Source: JACKAQ01 sp965227145 (GTDB taxonomy: Bacteria; Calditrichota; Calditrichia; RBG-13-44-9; J075). From it: DNA of 64,000 nt. Location of the stretch: NCBI GenBank assembly GCA_965227145.1, contig OZ245730.1:930001-994000 (forward strand), in the 5' to 3' direction. This document shows, piece after piece, positions 56,497 to 64,000 of this stretch; within the stretch, counting starts at the first letter, position 1, and every line of letters begins with the position of its first letter. The notes under the pieces are model-generated. The model was not told the origin of the DNA, made no database searches, and saw only the letters and a program-made list of their open reading frames with translations. The translations under genes and the position numbers were made by a program.

Positions 56497-58713
56497 TTAA
56501 ACGGAAAAGCCGTTGGCGTGGTAATGCCCGTTCAGTGTGCCGACGGTGCGGAGCAGCTCCTGCCGGATTTTATCCATATTAAACGGTTTTTTGATGATCC
56601 CGTCGATGTGTCCGTTGGTTTTCAAAAATCCGTTGTCGATCTGGTTCCAGCCGGTAACGATAAACACCGGAATCGCCGGGTTAATGTCTTTCAATTTTGC
56701 GGCGAGTTCCACGCCGTTGACGTTCGGCATACTCAAATCGGCAAAAACCACATCACAGCGGTGTTTCTGGAATTTCAGCACGGCTTCGTGGGCGCTGGCG
56801 GCGGTAATCACTTCGCAGCCTTCGTCTTCCAGCATCTCCGCGAGCGTTTCCCGAACGATGCCTTTGTCTTCAACCAGAAGTATTTTGTAGGATAGTGGCT
56901 GGAAGAATTCCGGTTTATCGTGTTGCGGTAAAATTTCATCGCCGGCGCAGGGCAGTTCAATCATAAAAATGGCGCCTTTACCGGGCGAAGAATCCACATG
57001 GATTGAGCCATGGTGCTTCTGGATGATTTCCCATGCGATGCTCAAGCCCAGTCCGTTGCCGCGTGTGCCTTTGGTGGTAAAAAACGGTTCGAATACTTTG
57101 TCCTGAACTTCGTGGGGAATGCCGCTGCCGGAATCGCTGACGAAAATAACCACTTTGCCGTCTTTTACGGTGGTCTGGATGTTCAGTTTGCCGCCGTGCG
57201 GCATGGCGTCCAGCGCATTGTTGATCAGGTTAAGCATCACTTCGCGCAATGTGGTTGCGTCGCCTTTTACGGGTTTGATGCTGCCCAAATCCAGTTTCAG
57301 ATGATAGTGAATGCCCTGCGATTGCGCTTCTTCCTCAAATCGCGGACGGGCAATCTCCACTACTTCCTGCACCAAGGTGTTGATGTTCAGCGTTTGCGCC
57401 ACATCTTCCGCATCTTTCGCAATTGAGTAGTTCTGGAGTCGCAAAATGCTGTTTGCGCCGTCTTTTGCGGTTTGCAGCAGCAATTCCAGATCGCGCTGGT
57501 GCGATGTGCCTTCCAGCTTTTTCTGCAATAACTGGGTTTTCCCGATGATCACGCTGAGCAGGTTGTTCAAATTGTGCATGGTGCCGCTGGCCAGTTCGCC
57601 GAGCACTTTCATGCGTTCGAGGTGTTTGGTGTAATTCTGGTATTTGCGATTCTGTTCCGCCAGCGCTTTTTTCTCGATCAACTGGGTCATCACGTAAAAA
57701 ATAAATTGATACATTTGCAACTCATCGCGGTTAGGCTCGGTTGCGCGTTTGAGCAACACCACCCATGCGCCGAGATAGGCATCGTTCACCACAAACGGGA
57801 ACAGCAGTAGCGATTTTGCGGATAGTTGATCGAGTTGTTTGCCAAAACTGTCATACAGAAAATGGGCGACATGATGCTGCGGGATAAACAGCGGCGGCGT
57901 TTCGTTGAACACGTCGTCTTCCAGTGTTTCCAGCGCGGTTTGCAGCACAATGCCCGCTTCGTTGTAGGCGGGTTTGCCGTATTCTTCGGCGAGCAGCCGC
58001 CATTTTTTGGCGCGTTTTGCACCCATGAACATGGCGGTGTAAACCACATCTTTTTGCTGCAATACGGCGTGTTGCAACTGCGTCAGCACATTTTTGACAG
58101 AATTGCGGGCGTTACCTTTCGGCAACAGACCTTCGAATATTTTGTAATTGTCGCTCTTTTCGAGGATGTAATCGTGCAGATAGATATTTTCGGCGGCAAA
58201 ACTCATCATTCCCGCCATGCTGGTGAGAAATTGTTTGTCGTGCAGCCGGAAAAACTGTCCGTCGCGTTCGTCCCAAATAATCATCGCGCCCAGCGGTTTG
58301 CCGCGCACCAGCATCGGCACGCCAATCCAGGCGTGGGCGGGCGTTCCGTTGGCCAGCACTCCCAAATCCCGACAAAAATTGGGGTAATCGTTGGTAAGCA
58401 CCGGTTGGCGTTTGGTCAATAAATAATGATATAATGTGTTTTTCTGAACAAATTCGCCGGTCGGCGCCATGCGCTTTCCGGATTCGTCATACTGAAATTT
58501 GGCGATGCGCTGAGGATTTTGGGTAAGAATAAATTCGATATGCTGCTCCCGGTACACCTTTCGCAACTCGTTGTAAAAGGTGTTGAGCGCAGATTTGAAA
58601 TCTTTGCAATTGAACAACGCTTTGCTGAATTGCTCGAAATAGCTTAACAGCGTATCCGAGCCTTCTTTTTGCTTCAGCAAATGGTTGAGCGATGTAAACA
58701 GATCATTTTTCAT
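56497..58713 (-). CDS. Hybrid sensor histidine kinase with GAF domain and receiver
   Basis: 738 residues from ATG at 58713; the frame opens 21 codons earlier. Two GAF-like sensor regions are plausible in residues 40-185 and 205-360. Then follow an HisKA H-box LASGTMHNLNNLLSVI with the phospho-accepting His near 395, HATPase motifs NLINNALDAM (N), VSDSGSGIP (G1) and GNGLGLSI (G2), and a C-terminal receiver LLVEDKGIVRETL with phospho-acceptor Asp in VFADLSMP. No membrane segment, so it is probably cytoplasmic. It is a two-component signalling protein of unknown input. R2 terminates it. Confidence 0.9.
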   Translation of the reverse strand: MKNDLFTSLNHLLKQKEGSDTLLSYFEQFSKALFNCKDFKSALNTFYNELRKVYREQHIEFILTQNPQRIAKFQYDESGKRMAPTGEFVQKNTLYHYLLTKRQPVLTNDYPNFCRDLGVLANGTPAHAWIGVPMLVRGKPLGAMIIWDERDGQFFRLHDKQFLTSMAGMMSFAAENIYLHDYILEKSDNYKIFEGLLPKGNARNSVKNVLTQLQHAVLQQKDVVYTAMFMGAKRAKKWRLLAEEYGKPAYNEAGIVLQTALETLEDDVFNETPPLFIPQHHVAHFLYDSFGKQLDQLSAKSLLLFPFVVNDAYLGAWVVLLKRATEPNRDELQMYQFIFYVMTQLIEKKALAEQNRKYQNYTKHLERMKVLGELASGTMHNLNNLLSVIIGKTQLLQKKLEGTSHQRDLELLLQTAKDGANSILRLQNYSIAKDAEDVAQTLNINTLVQEVVEIARPRFEEEAQSQGIHYHLKLDLGSIKPVKGDATTLREVMLNLINNALDAMPHGGKLNIQTTVKDGKVVIFVSDSGSGIPHEVQDKVFEPFFTTKGTRGNGLGLSIAWEIIQKHHGSIHVDSSPGKGAIFMIELPCAGDEILPQHDKPEFFQPLSYKILLVEDKGIVRETLAEMLEDEGCEVITAASAHEAVLKFQKHRCDVVFADLSMPNVNGVELAAKLKDINPAIPVFIVTGWNQIDNGFLKTNGHIDGIIKKPFNMDKIRQELLRTVGTLNGHYHANGFSV

Positions 58714-58823
58714 GATACGTCTGCCGTTTCCCTCAAAATTAGATAACTCCGCACTAATAAATAAATTATAGCGCAAATTTCGGGTGAATGCAAGGCATAT
58801 CTGTTCGCCAAATTAAATTGAAA

Positions 58824-60533
58824 TTAGTAGCCGACCGCGCCGCCATCGGGACTGCGGGGATCGGACGCGCCGATACGCAAACCGCTTTCCGGATCGATGA
58901 TGATGCCCATCGCGCGACCCTGCGTGCGATACCAACTGATCTCGTGTCCCATCGCTTCCAGTTTTTCGATGGCATCTGCGCCAACGCCCCATTTTTCGAT
59001 GCGAATGTTGGCGGGCAGCCATTGGTGGTGAAACCGCGGTGCGTTGATCGCTTCAAAAATATTCATATCGAAATCGACAACGTTTAAAATGGTCTGCAAA
59101 ACGGTGTTGATAATGGTGCGTCCGCCCGGACTGCCGGTAACCATAAAATTTTTGCCGTCTTTGGAAACGATGGTCGGGGTCATGCTGGAGAGCATGCGTT
59201 TTTCCGGTCGGACAAGGTTGGGGTTTGTACCGATCAATCCACGGCTGTTGGTTAAACCGGGAACGGGATTAAAATCCCCCATTTCGTTGTTTAGCAAAAA
59301 TCCGGCACCGTTCAAAACGATGCGCGAGCCGTAATAATATTCCAGCGTGTAGGTGTTGGAAACGGCGTTGCCCTGCGCATCCACAACCGAGTAATGGGTG
59401 GTTTCTTCCGATTCGTGTGTCCATTCAAAACTGCTGGAATCGCTAATGCTGGCTTTGTCTGCCGCGATGCTTTTGCGCAATTCGTCGGCAAATGCCTGCG
59501 AAATAAGTTTGTCCACGGGCATGTCCGGGTTGAAATCCGGGTCGCCGAGATGCGCTGCACGCTGGTTGAATCCCCGGCGCATTGCTTCGGTTACGGTGTG
59601 CACATATTGGGCGGAATTGTGCCCCATCGATTGTAAATCGTAACCTTCCAGAATGTTCAGCATGATGCCCACGGTAATGCCGCCGGAGCTGGGCGGGCTC
59701 ATGGAATGAATGGTGTAGCCGCGATAGTCAACTTCAATCAAATCGCGGAGTTGTGCTTCGTAATCCGCCAGATCCGCTTTGGTGATCATCCCGCCGTTGG
59801 CTTTCATTTCTCGCTCAAAAATGTCGGCGGTTTCACCTTTGTAAAATCCGTCGCGCCCGTGTTTGGCAATGCGTTTTAATGTTTTTGCCAAATCCGGCTG
59901 TTTCCAAGTATCGCCCATGCGATAGTATGTGCCGTCTTTTTTGTAAAATTGTTTTTCGGAACCGGGATATTTGCGGAAATCATCTTCGAGATTGATGAAA
60001 TTGCGTTCCAGTGCATAGCTGAGGGTAAAGCCTTTTTCCGCCAGTTCGATAGCGGGTTTGATGACATCCTTCAGTTTCATGGTGCCGTATTTTTCCAGCG
60101 CGAGGGTTAATCCGGCAACGGTTCCGGGCACGCCAACCGCCAGATAGCCATCGTGGTTTAACCCACGAATGAGTTCACCGTTTTCATCGAGATACATTTT
60201 TTCGTGCGCCGCCTTCGGTGCTTTTTCGCGATAATTTACGCCAACGCTGGTGCCGTCTGCCATGCGGATTACCATAAATCCGCCGCCGCCTATGTTCCCG
60301 GCACCGGGATTCACCACCGCCAGTGCAAAACCGGTTGCAACGGCTGCATCTATCGCATTACCGCCTTTTTTGAGAATTTCCATTCCCACATTGGATGCGA
60401 TGGCGTGGGTAGAAACCACCATGCCGTGTTTGGCATAAACCGGCCATTTTTGGGCGAAAGCCGGATGGCTGTTCACGGTTATCAAGGCAATAACAGTAAA
60501 CATTATATTTAAATACAGTGCCCGATTTTTCAT
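58824..60533 (-). CDS. ggt: Gamma-glutamyltransferase
   Basis: 569 residues from ATG at 60533, with AGGAG five bases upstream. It has a signal peptide (MKNRALYLNIMFTVIALITV) for export to the periplasm. The heterodimer processing site is in EETTHYSVVDAQG, where the second Thr becomes the catalytic N-terminus of the small subunit. NAIDAAVATGFALAVV and PPSSGGITVGIML, with SSMTPTIV later, fit the family. It cleaves glutathione and gamma-glutamyl compounds. The small subunit is C-terminal from about residue 377. The gene is on the same strand as, and upstream of, the hybrid kinase. Confidence 0.95.
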   Translation of the reverse strand: MKNRALYLNIMFTVIALITVNSHPAFAQKWPVYAKHGMVVSTHAIASNVGMEILKKGGNAIDAAVATGFALAVVNPGAGNIGGGGFMVIRMADGTSVGVNYREKAPKAAHEKMYLDENGELIRGLNHDGYLAVGVPGTVAGLTLALEKYGTMKLKDVIKPAIELAEKGFTLSYALERNFINLEDDFRKYPGSEKQFYKKDGTYYRMGDTWKQPDLAKTLKRIAKHGRDGFYKGETADIFEREMKANGGMITKADLADYEAQLRDLIEVDYRGYTIHSMSPPSSGGITVGIMLNILEGYDLQSMGHNSAQYVHTVTEAMRRGFNQRAAHLGDPDFNPDMPVDKLISQAFADELRKSIAADKASISDSSSFEWTHESEETTHYSVVDAQGNAVSNTYTLEYYYGSRIVLNGAGFLLNNEMGDFNPVPGLTNSRGLIGTNPNLVRPEKRMLSSMTPTIVSKDGKNFMVTGSPGGRTIINTVLQTILNVVDFDMNIFEAINAPRFHHQWLPANIRIEKWGVGADAIEKLEAMGHEISWYRTQGRAMGIIIDPESGLRIGASDPRSPDGGAVGY

Positions 60534-60956
60534 CTTTACTCCTGCGTCGCTATTTTCGATATTTTTTTCAATCAATAAAGATTGTAAACAATCCGGATAA
60601 AACAAACAAATGCATTATTAGCTGAAATTCCAATTTTGTGGACAACCCAGGCGTCTGAATAAATTTTTACATATTTTTAAATTAAATTCATTTTACCAAT
60701 TGATGCATTTCACCTTTTGAATGCAAAATTATTCTTATTATTGACCGGATGTTTAGCGGATGTGAAATTTTTTGTAAATCAATATCAGATTATAACTTGT
60801 ATTGATGAAAATGGCGGTTATTTTGATGATGTATTTTCGTCGCGGAAAATGACATCAAATGTAAAAAATCGATTAACGGTAGCCAAAAAACATTTCACTT
60901 TCGCGAAAATTTATCCTATATTTCGCGCTCATTTCAACAAACAGGTGCAATTTTTA
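60534..60956. other. Divergent intergenic region, about 420 bp
   Basis: AT-rich; contains promoters for ggt and the PAS kinase in opposite directions by position, but I cannot assign boxes. The open frame from 60717 to 60956 upstream of the kinase start is low in recognisable content. Confidence 0.45.
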
Positions 60957-62189
60957 ATGACCTCTCGGCTGCAAAAGCACAAACAAATAGTGTCAATGTT
61001 GAACTCCCGGCACGATGCACCTTTCCCAGAATCTGAGCAGCCACCGGCAAATGTTGCAGAAAATCCCGCGAATTCTTCATTGTTGCGTCAGGTTTTTGAA
61101 TTCCACCGCAGCATGGTTCAAAACCTCAATTCGGGATTGTTGACCATCGATTTGGCAGGTGAAATCATTTTCGCCAACAAAGTTGCTGCCCGGTTATTGG
61201 GGCTGGAAGTCTGTGATTTGCTGGGTAAAAAAGTGATCGATTTATTCAATAAACGGGATGATGGCGAAGCTTTTTTGCGCGAATGCACCCGCCGCGGCCA
61301 GCGCATTGACGAGTGGGAAGCGCAACTGTTTCATCCGCAATATCGCCAAATTACCGTTGGCATCGATGCCGCATATATGGAAGATACGCGCAATAGTTTT
61401 CAGGGTATCGTATTATTATTGCGTAACTTAACAGAAGTTATGGAAATGCGCAATCAGGTTAAGCGCATGGAGCAACTGGCGTTGCTGGGCGAAATGGCGG
61501 CCGGTTTGGCGCACGAAGTTCGTAACCCCTTGGCCGGAATTAAAGCCACCGCGCAGTTGCTGGAAGAAGATGACGAACTCGACGCGATGAAACGCGAAAC
61601 GCTGAAACGGCTGATCCGCGAAGTGGACAAAGCCAATCATCGCGTTAGCGAGTTTCTCAAGTTCGCCAGACCTAATCGCGCAAAAGCGGATTTTCATCAG
61701 GTTCGAGAAATAGTGGAAAATACCCTGCACTTTCTCGATGCCAAAATGCAATGGCAAAAAATAACCGCAACAACTGCCGTGTCCGAAACGCTGGCACCGG
61801 TTTTTGTGGATAAAACGCAAATTGAACAGGTGCTGCTTAACCTGTTTATCAACGCAATGGATGCCATGCCGAATGGCGGGCAGTTGCACATTTCCGCCAA
61901 ACCGCGGGCGATACGAGCCGGGAAACGGGCCAATCGTCACGGTGTTGTGGCGCAACAGCAGCAAAGCTTCATTGAAATTTCGGTCCGGGATTCCGGCGAG
62001 GGAATCGCCAAAGAAAATCTCGGGCAAATTTTTCGTCCGTTTTTCACAACCAAAATTACCGGCGTCGGATTGGGCTTAGCCATCTGCAGCCGGCTGGTTG
62101 AAGAAAATCGCGGTAAAATAGATGTTCTCAGTCACATCGGAAAAGGCACAACGATTATATTAGCGTTGCCGGCTTTTGCAGCCGGTTGA
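60957..62189 (+). CDS. PAS-containing sensor histidine kinase (NtrB-like)
   Basis: 410 residues from ATG at 60957, preceded by AGGTG; the frame is open 80 codons earlier but without support. A PAS domain lies at about 45-165 (NLNSGLLTIDLAGEIIFANK). The H-box is GEMAAGLAHEVRNPLAGI with the phospho-His, followed by the N-box NLFINAMDAM, G1 RDSGEGI and G2 VGLGLAICSRLVEE. No membrane segment. It resembles NtrB-type kinases that talk to a nearby response regulator, which follows 94 bases on. It opens the signalling operon with DUF4388 and roadblock proteins. Confidence 0.9.
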   Translation: MTSRLQKHKQIVSMLNSRHDAPFPESEQPPANVAENPANSSLLRQVFEFHRSMVQNLNSGLLTIDLAGEIIFANKVAARLLGLEVCDLLGKKVIDLFNKRDDGEAFLRECTRRGQRIDEWEAQLFHPQYRQITVGIDAAYMEDTRNSFQGIVLLLRNLTEVMEMRNQVKRMEQLALLGEMAAGLAHEVRNPLAGIKATAQLLEEDDELDAMKRETLKRLIREVDKANHRVSEFLKFARPNRAKADFHQVREIVENTLHFLDAKMQWQKITATTAVSETLAPVFVDKTQIEQVLLNLFINAMDAMPNGGQLHISAKPRAIRAGKRANRHGVVAQQQQSFIEISVRDSGEGIAKENLGQIFRPFFTTKITGVGLGLAICSRLVEENRGKIDVLSHIGKGTTIILALPAFAAG

Positions 62190-62283
62190 TGTGTATCCGG
62201 TTGTGGTAGAACAAAAATATAAACGCAGCGCGTGCGCAATCATTCGCCTGCAATGAAAATTGATGCAAAACGAAAGTTTTTCC

Positions 62284-62658
62284 ATGAATCCGGGTAAACG
62301 TTTATTGATCGTCGATGACGAAGAAACGCTGACATTCAGCTTGTATCAGGCGTTCATCAAAGCGCCGATCGAATGCGAAGTGCTCACAGCCTCATCCGGT
62401 GAAGAAGCGTTGGAAAAAGTTCAGGATAACCCTTTTGATCTGGTCATTACCGATTTGGCAATGCCGGGTCTCAACGGTTTGGAACTGCTGCGCTGGCTGA
62501 AAAAACACCAGCCCAAAACGCAAGTGGTGATCATCACCGCGTACGGAACCGATGAACGCCGGGATGCCGCAATGGAATTGGGCGCCGAAGGATATAAGGA
62601 AAAACCATTTGATATTCATGAAATGCGCACAATGGTGATCAACATGCTCAGGGAATAA
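62284..62658 (+). CDS. Single-domain response regulator
   Basis: 124 residues from ATG at 62284; earlier starts at 62260 and 62263 add a short tail. Receiver motifs are complete: LIVDDEE acidic pair, ITDLAMPG with the phospho-acceptor Asp, VVIITAYG with the Thr, and EKPFDIHEM with the Lys. There is no DNA-binding domain, so output is likely through protein contact, perhaps with the DUF4388 protein whose ATG is the very next base after the stop codon. The partner kinase is probably the PAS kinase upstream. Confidence 0.9.
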   Translation: MNPGKRLLIVDDEETLTFSLYQAFIKAPIECEVLTASSGEEALEKVQDNPFDLVITDLAMPGLNGLELLRWLKKHQPKTQVVIITAYGTDERRDAAMELGAEGYKEKPFDIHEMRTMVINMLRE

Positions 62659-63318
62659 ATGGCTTTAGTTGGAAACCTGAAAGACTTGAAGCTGGCAAAT
62701 ATTATCCAGATCAATTGTATCGAACGTAATACTGCCCGCGTCGTCGTCAGATCAAAAGAATTGAATGGCCTGATCTATTTCGCAGATGGCGGAATTGTTC
62801 ATGCCGAATACGGATTGTTTGTCGGCGAGCGCGCCGTGCACGAAATGCTCGCGCTGTCGACCGGCGATTTCAAGGTTGAATCCGATGTGGAAGCGCCTCG
62901 CCGCTCCATCCAGCAACCCTGGAATTCTATTGTGCTGGAAGGATTGCGGCTGCTGGATGAAAAACGGGAATTTGGTGAACCGTTGCCACGGCAACTGCTG
63001 GATACCCTTTCGGGAATCAAAAATATCAATAATTTTTTTGTGCTGAATTACAACGGGCAAATTATTGAAGGCAGCGCGCAACGACCGATCCATCCCATAA
63101 CGCTGACTTTTGTGTGGTATAAACTGAAGAAAATGCTGAACCTGTTTTATACGGATAAATTTCAATATGTCGCATTAACCAAACCGGACGGCTACTATTT
63201 TGTGTTCGAACATCGCCCGAATCTGGTGGTTATCGAAACCAATTTTCATGTGATAATTCCGGATTTTGCGCAGGATATTCGCAAAATCATTCAAAAAATG
63301 CAAAATGGCAACAAATAA
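62659..63318 (+). CDS. DUF4388 (PATAN-like) protein with possible roadblock-like C-terminal half
   Basis: 219 residues. The N-terminus MALVGNLKDLKLANIIQINC, then GLIYFADGGIVHAEYG and FKVES, matches DUF4388, a regulatory domain common in FCB bacteria and deltaproteobacteria and often linked to receiver and roadblock proteins. Residues from about 115 resemble a roadblock/LC7-like sensor fold. It starts directly after the regulator's stop codon, so both are translationally coupled. Function unknown; signal relay to a small GTPase or motility/polarity apparatus is possible. Confidence 0.8.
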   Translation: MALVGNLKDLKLANIIQINCIERNTARVVVRSKELNGLIYFADGGIVHAEYGLFVGERAVHEMLALSTGDFKVESDVEAPRRSIQQPWNSIVLEGLRLLDEKREFGEPLPRQLLDTLSGIKNINNFFVLNYNGQIIEGSAQRPIHPITLTFVWYKLKKMLNLFYTDKFQYVALTKPDGYYFVFEHRPNLVVIETNFHVIIPDFAQDIRKIIQKMQNGNK

Positions 63319-63338
63319 CACCGGAGTACGCTAAACAC

Positions 63339-63785
63339 GTGATACGCCAATTTTTTCAACAGGTTATCGAGCAAAAGGGTGTCGAAGCAATCGGCGTATT
63401 CAATCACGATGGCAAAATGCTCGATAGCTGGCTTGCCTCCGGCAGCAGCGATAACGTGTTGAAAGATTTGGGTGAAACATTTTTACATATTTACAGCGTA
63501 CTCAGTCGCCCGGATATGGCGGAGTTAAAAGAAATCCAGATTTCTTTTGACAAAGGAATGGTGTTCGCGCGCGCGTCCGAACGGTTTTATCTGCTGGTTA
63601 TTCAGCGCCATAACGCCAATCCCAATCTGATCCGCATGGCTGCCAATTGCGGTATTCACGAACTGGAAAATCATCGAAAAGGGCAGCGGATGATTCGCAA
63701 ATTGCCCGAACAGTCGTTATCAAAAAAACATTTCAGCGAACTGGATGAAGTTGAAAAAATTATGCTGGATCATATAATGAGGTAA
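63339..63785 (+). CDS. Roadblock/LC7-like domain protein
   Basis: 148 residues from GTG at 63339. EQKGVEAIGVFNHDGKMLDSW opens a roadblock/LC7 domain as in MglB-type regulators, with ISFDKGMVFARAS, FYLLVIQRHNANPNL later. Such proteins are often partners or GTPase-activating proteins for Ras-like MglA GTPases; no GTPase gene is visible before the window ends. It begins 21 bases after the DUF4388 gene, in the same operon. Confidence 0.8.
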   Translation: MIRQFFQQVIEQKGVEAIGVFNHDGKMLDSWLASGSSDNVLKDLGETFLHIYSVLSRPDMAELKEIQISFDKGMVFARASERFYLLVIQRHNANPNLIRMAANCGIHELENHRKGQRMIRKLPEQSLSKKHFSELDEVEKIMLDHIMR

Positions 63786-63788
63786 GCG

Positions 63789-64000
63789 ATGCAGGAAAGC
63801 AGATTACAAACGATCGAACCGGATATGGTGTTTGAAATGTCCGTTGAAAAACCGACAGAAACCTTACCTTTGAAAACGTATGAATGGGCGATTATTACCC
63901 AATTAAACGGTGAAAAAACGGTTGGGCAAATCGGTGAAATATTATCGCTAACTTCTGAAGAAACAAAAGCTTATTTTGACAGGTTGACCAGCTATGGATT
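63789..64000 (+). CDS. DUF4388-associated-like protein, 5' part cut by window edge
   Basis: ATG at 63789, three bases after the roadblock stop, open to the window edge (70 residues). YEWAIITQLNGEKTVGQI with LTSEETKAYFDRLTSYG resembles the small winged-helix segment often found after DUF4388 or in PATAN-linked proteins. It is probably the next gene of the same signalling operon. Most of the protein is missing. Confidence 0.6.
   Translation, partial: MQESRLQTIEPDMVFEMSVEKPTETLPLKTYEWAIITQLNGEKTVGQIGEILSLTSEETKAYFDRLTSYG

Overview
The window looks like a chromosomal segment of a Gram-negative bacterium of the FCB superphylum, most likely Calditrichota/KSB1-like or an ignavibacterial relative. 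The main reason is five large secreted proteins ending in a type IX secretion (T9SS) type A C-terminal signal: a YPNPFNPST-type motif, then a beta-rich tail ending in MLLK or a close variant. A TolB-like/TPR kinase-fold protein, DUF4388 and roadblock proteins, and mostly purine-rich ribosome sites fit this. The phylum is inference. I saw no rRNA, tRNA or CRISPR array.

Layout. (1) 1-12.8 kb: minus-strand polysaccharide locus with two GT2 glycosyltransferases (one cut by the edge), an O-antigen ligase-like membrane protein, a GT4 glycosyltransferase, a Wzc-type tyrosine autokinase and a polyprenyl sugar-phosphate transferase with a degenerate GGDEF-like domain. The spaces between these genes hold a structured repeat of about 241 bp (ten units plus two partial ones), smaller hairpin and VNTR repeats, and two different HEPN/MNT toxin-antitoxin pairs. 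(2) 13.6-23.2 kb: a probable pseudokinase with TolB-like and TPR domains, then two T9SS proteins, one with twin cohesin-like domains and one metzincin protease with a cohesin-like and a dockerin-like module. (3) 23.7-27.2 kb: prs, an inositol monophosphatase and a phosphohexomutase, housekeeping sugar-phosphate genes. (4) 27.8-41.3 kb: plus-strand row of two subtilisin-like proteases and a 2402-residue Asp-box protein, all T9SS cargo and all sharing a double FN3-like cassette; a 26-codon ORF with a strong ribosome site lies before the giant gene.

(5) 41.9-50.6 kb: housekeeping genes (MBL-fold hydrolase, queG, phosphodiester glycosidase-like protein, DapA-family aldolase, SRAP protein, malic enzyme with ACT domain, HAD phosphatase, alpha/beta hydrolase) separated by MITE-like elements and a 41-bp minisatellite. 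(6) 50.6-56.5 kb: a visibly AT-rich accessory island bounded by MITE-like copies; it holds a lipoprotein, a PD-(D/E)XK nuclease with an unknown partner, and two unknown membrane proteins. (7) 56.5-64 kb: signalling. A GAF-type hybrid histidine kinase and gamma-glutamyltransferase on the minus strand are followed on the plus strand by a PAS histidine kinase, a response regulator, a DUF4388 protein, a roadblock-like protein and the start of a further DUF4388-like gene.

Most promising for follow-up: the 241-bp repeat with its HEPN/MNT pairs, the cohesin/dockerin protease pair, the nuclease-centred island with its MITE family, and the DUF4388/roadblock two-component operon.
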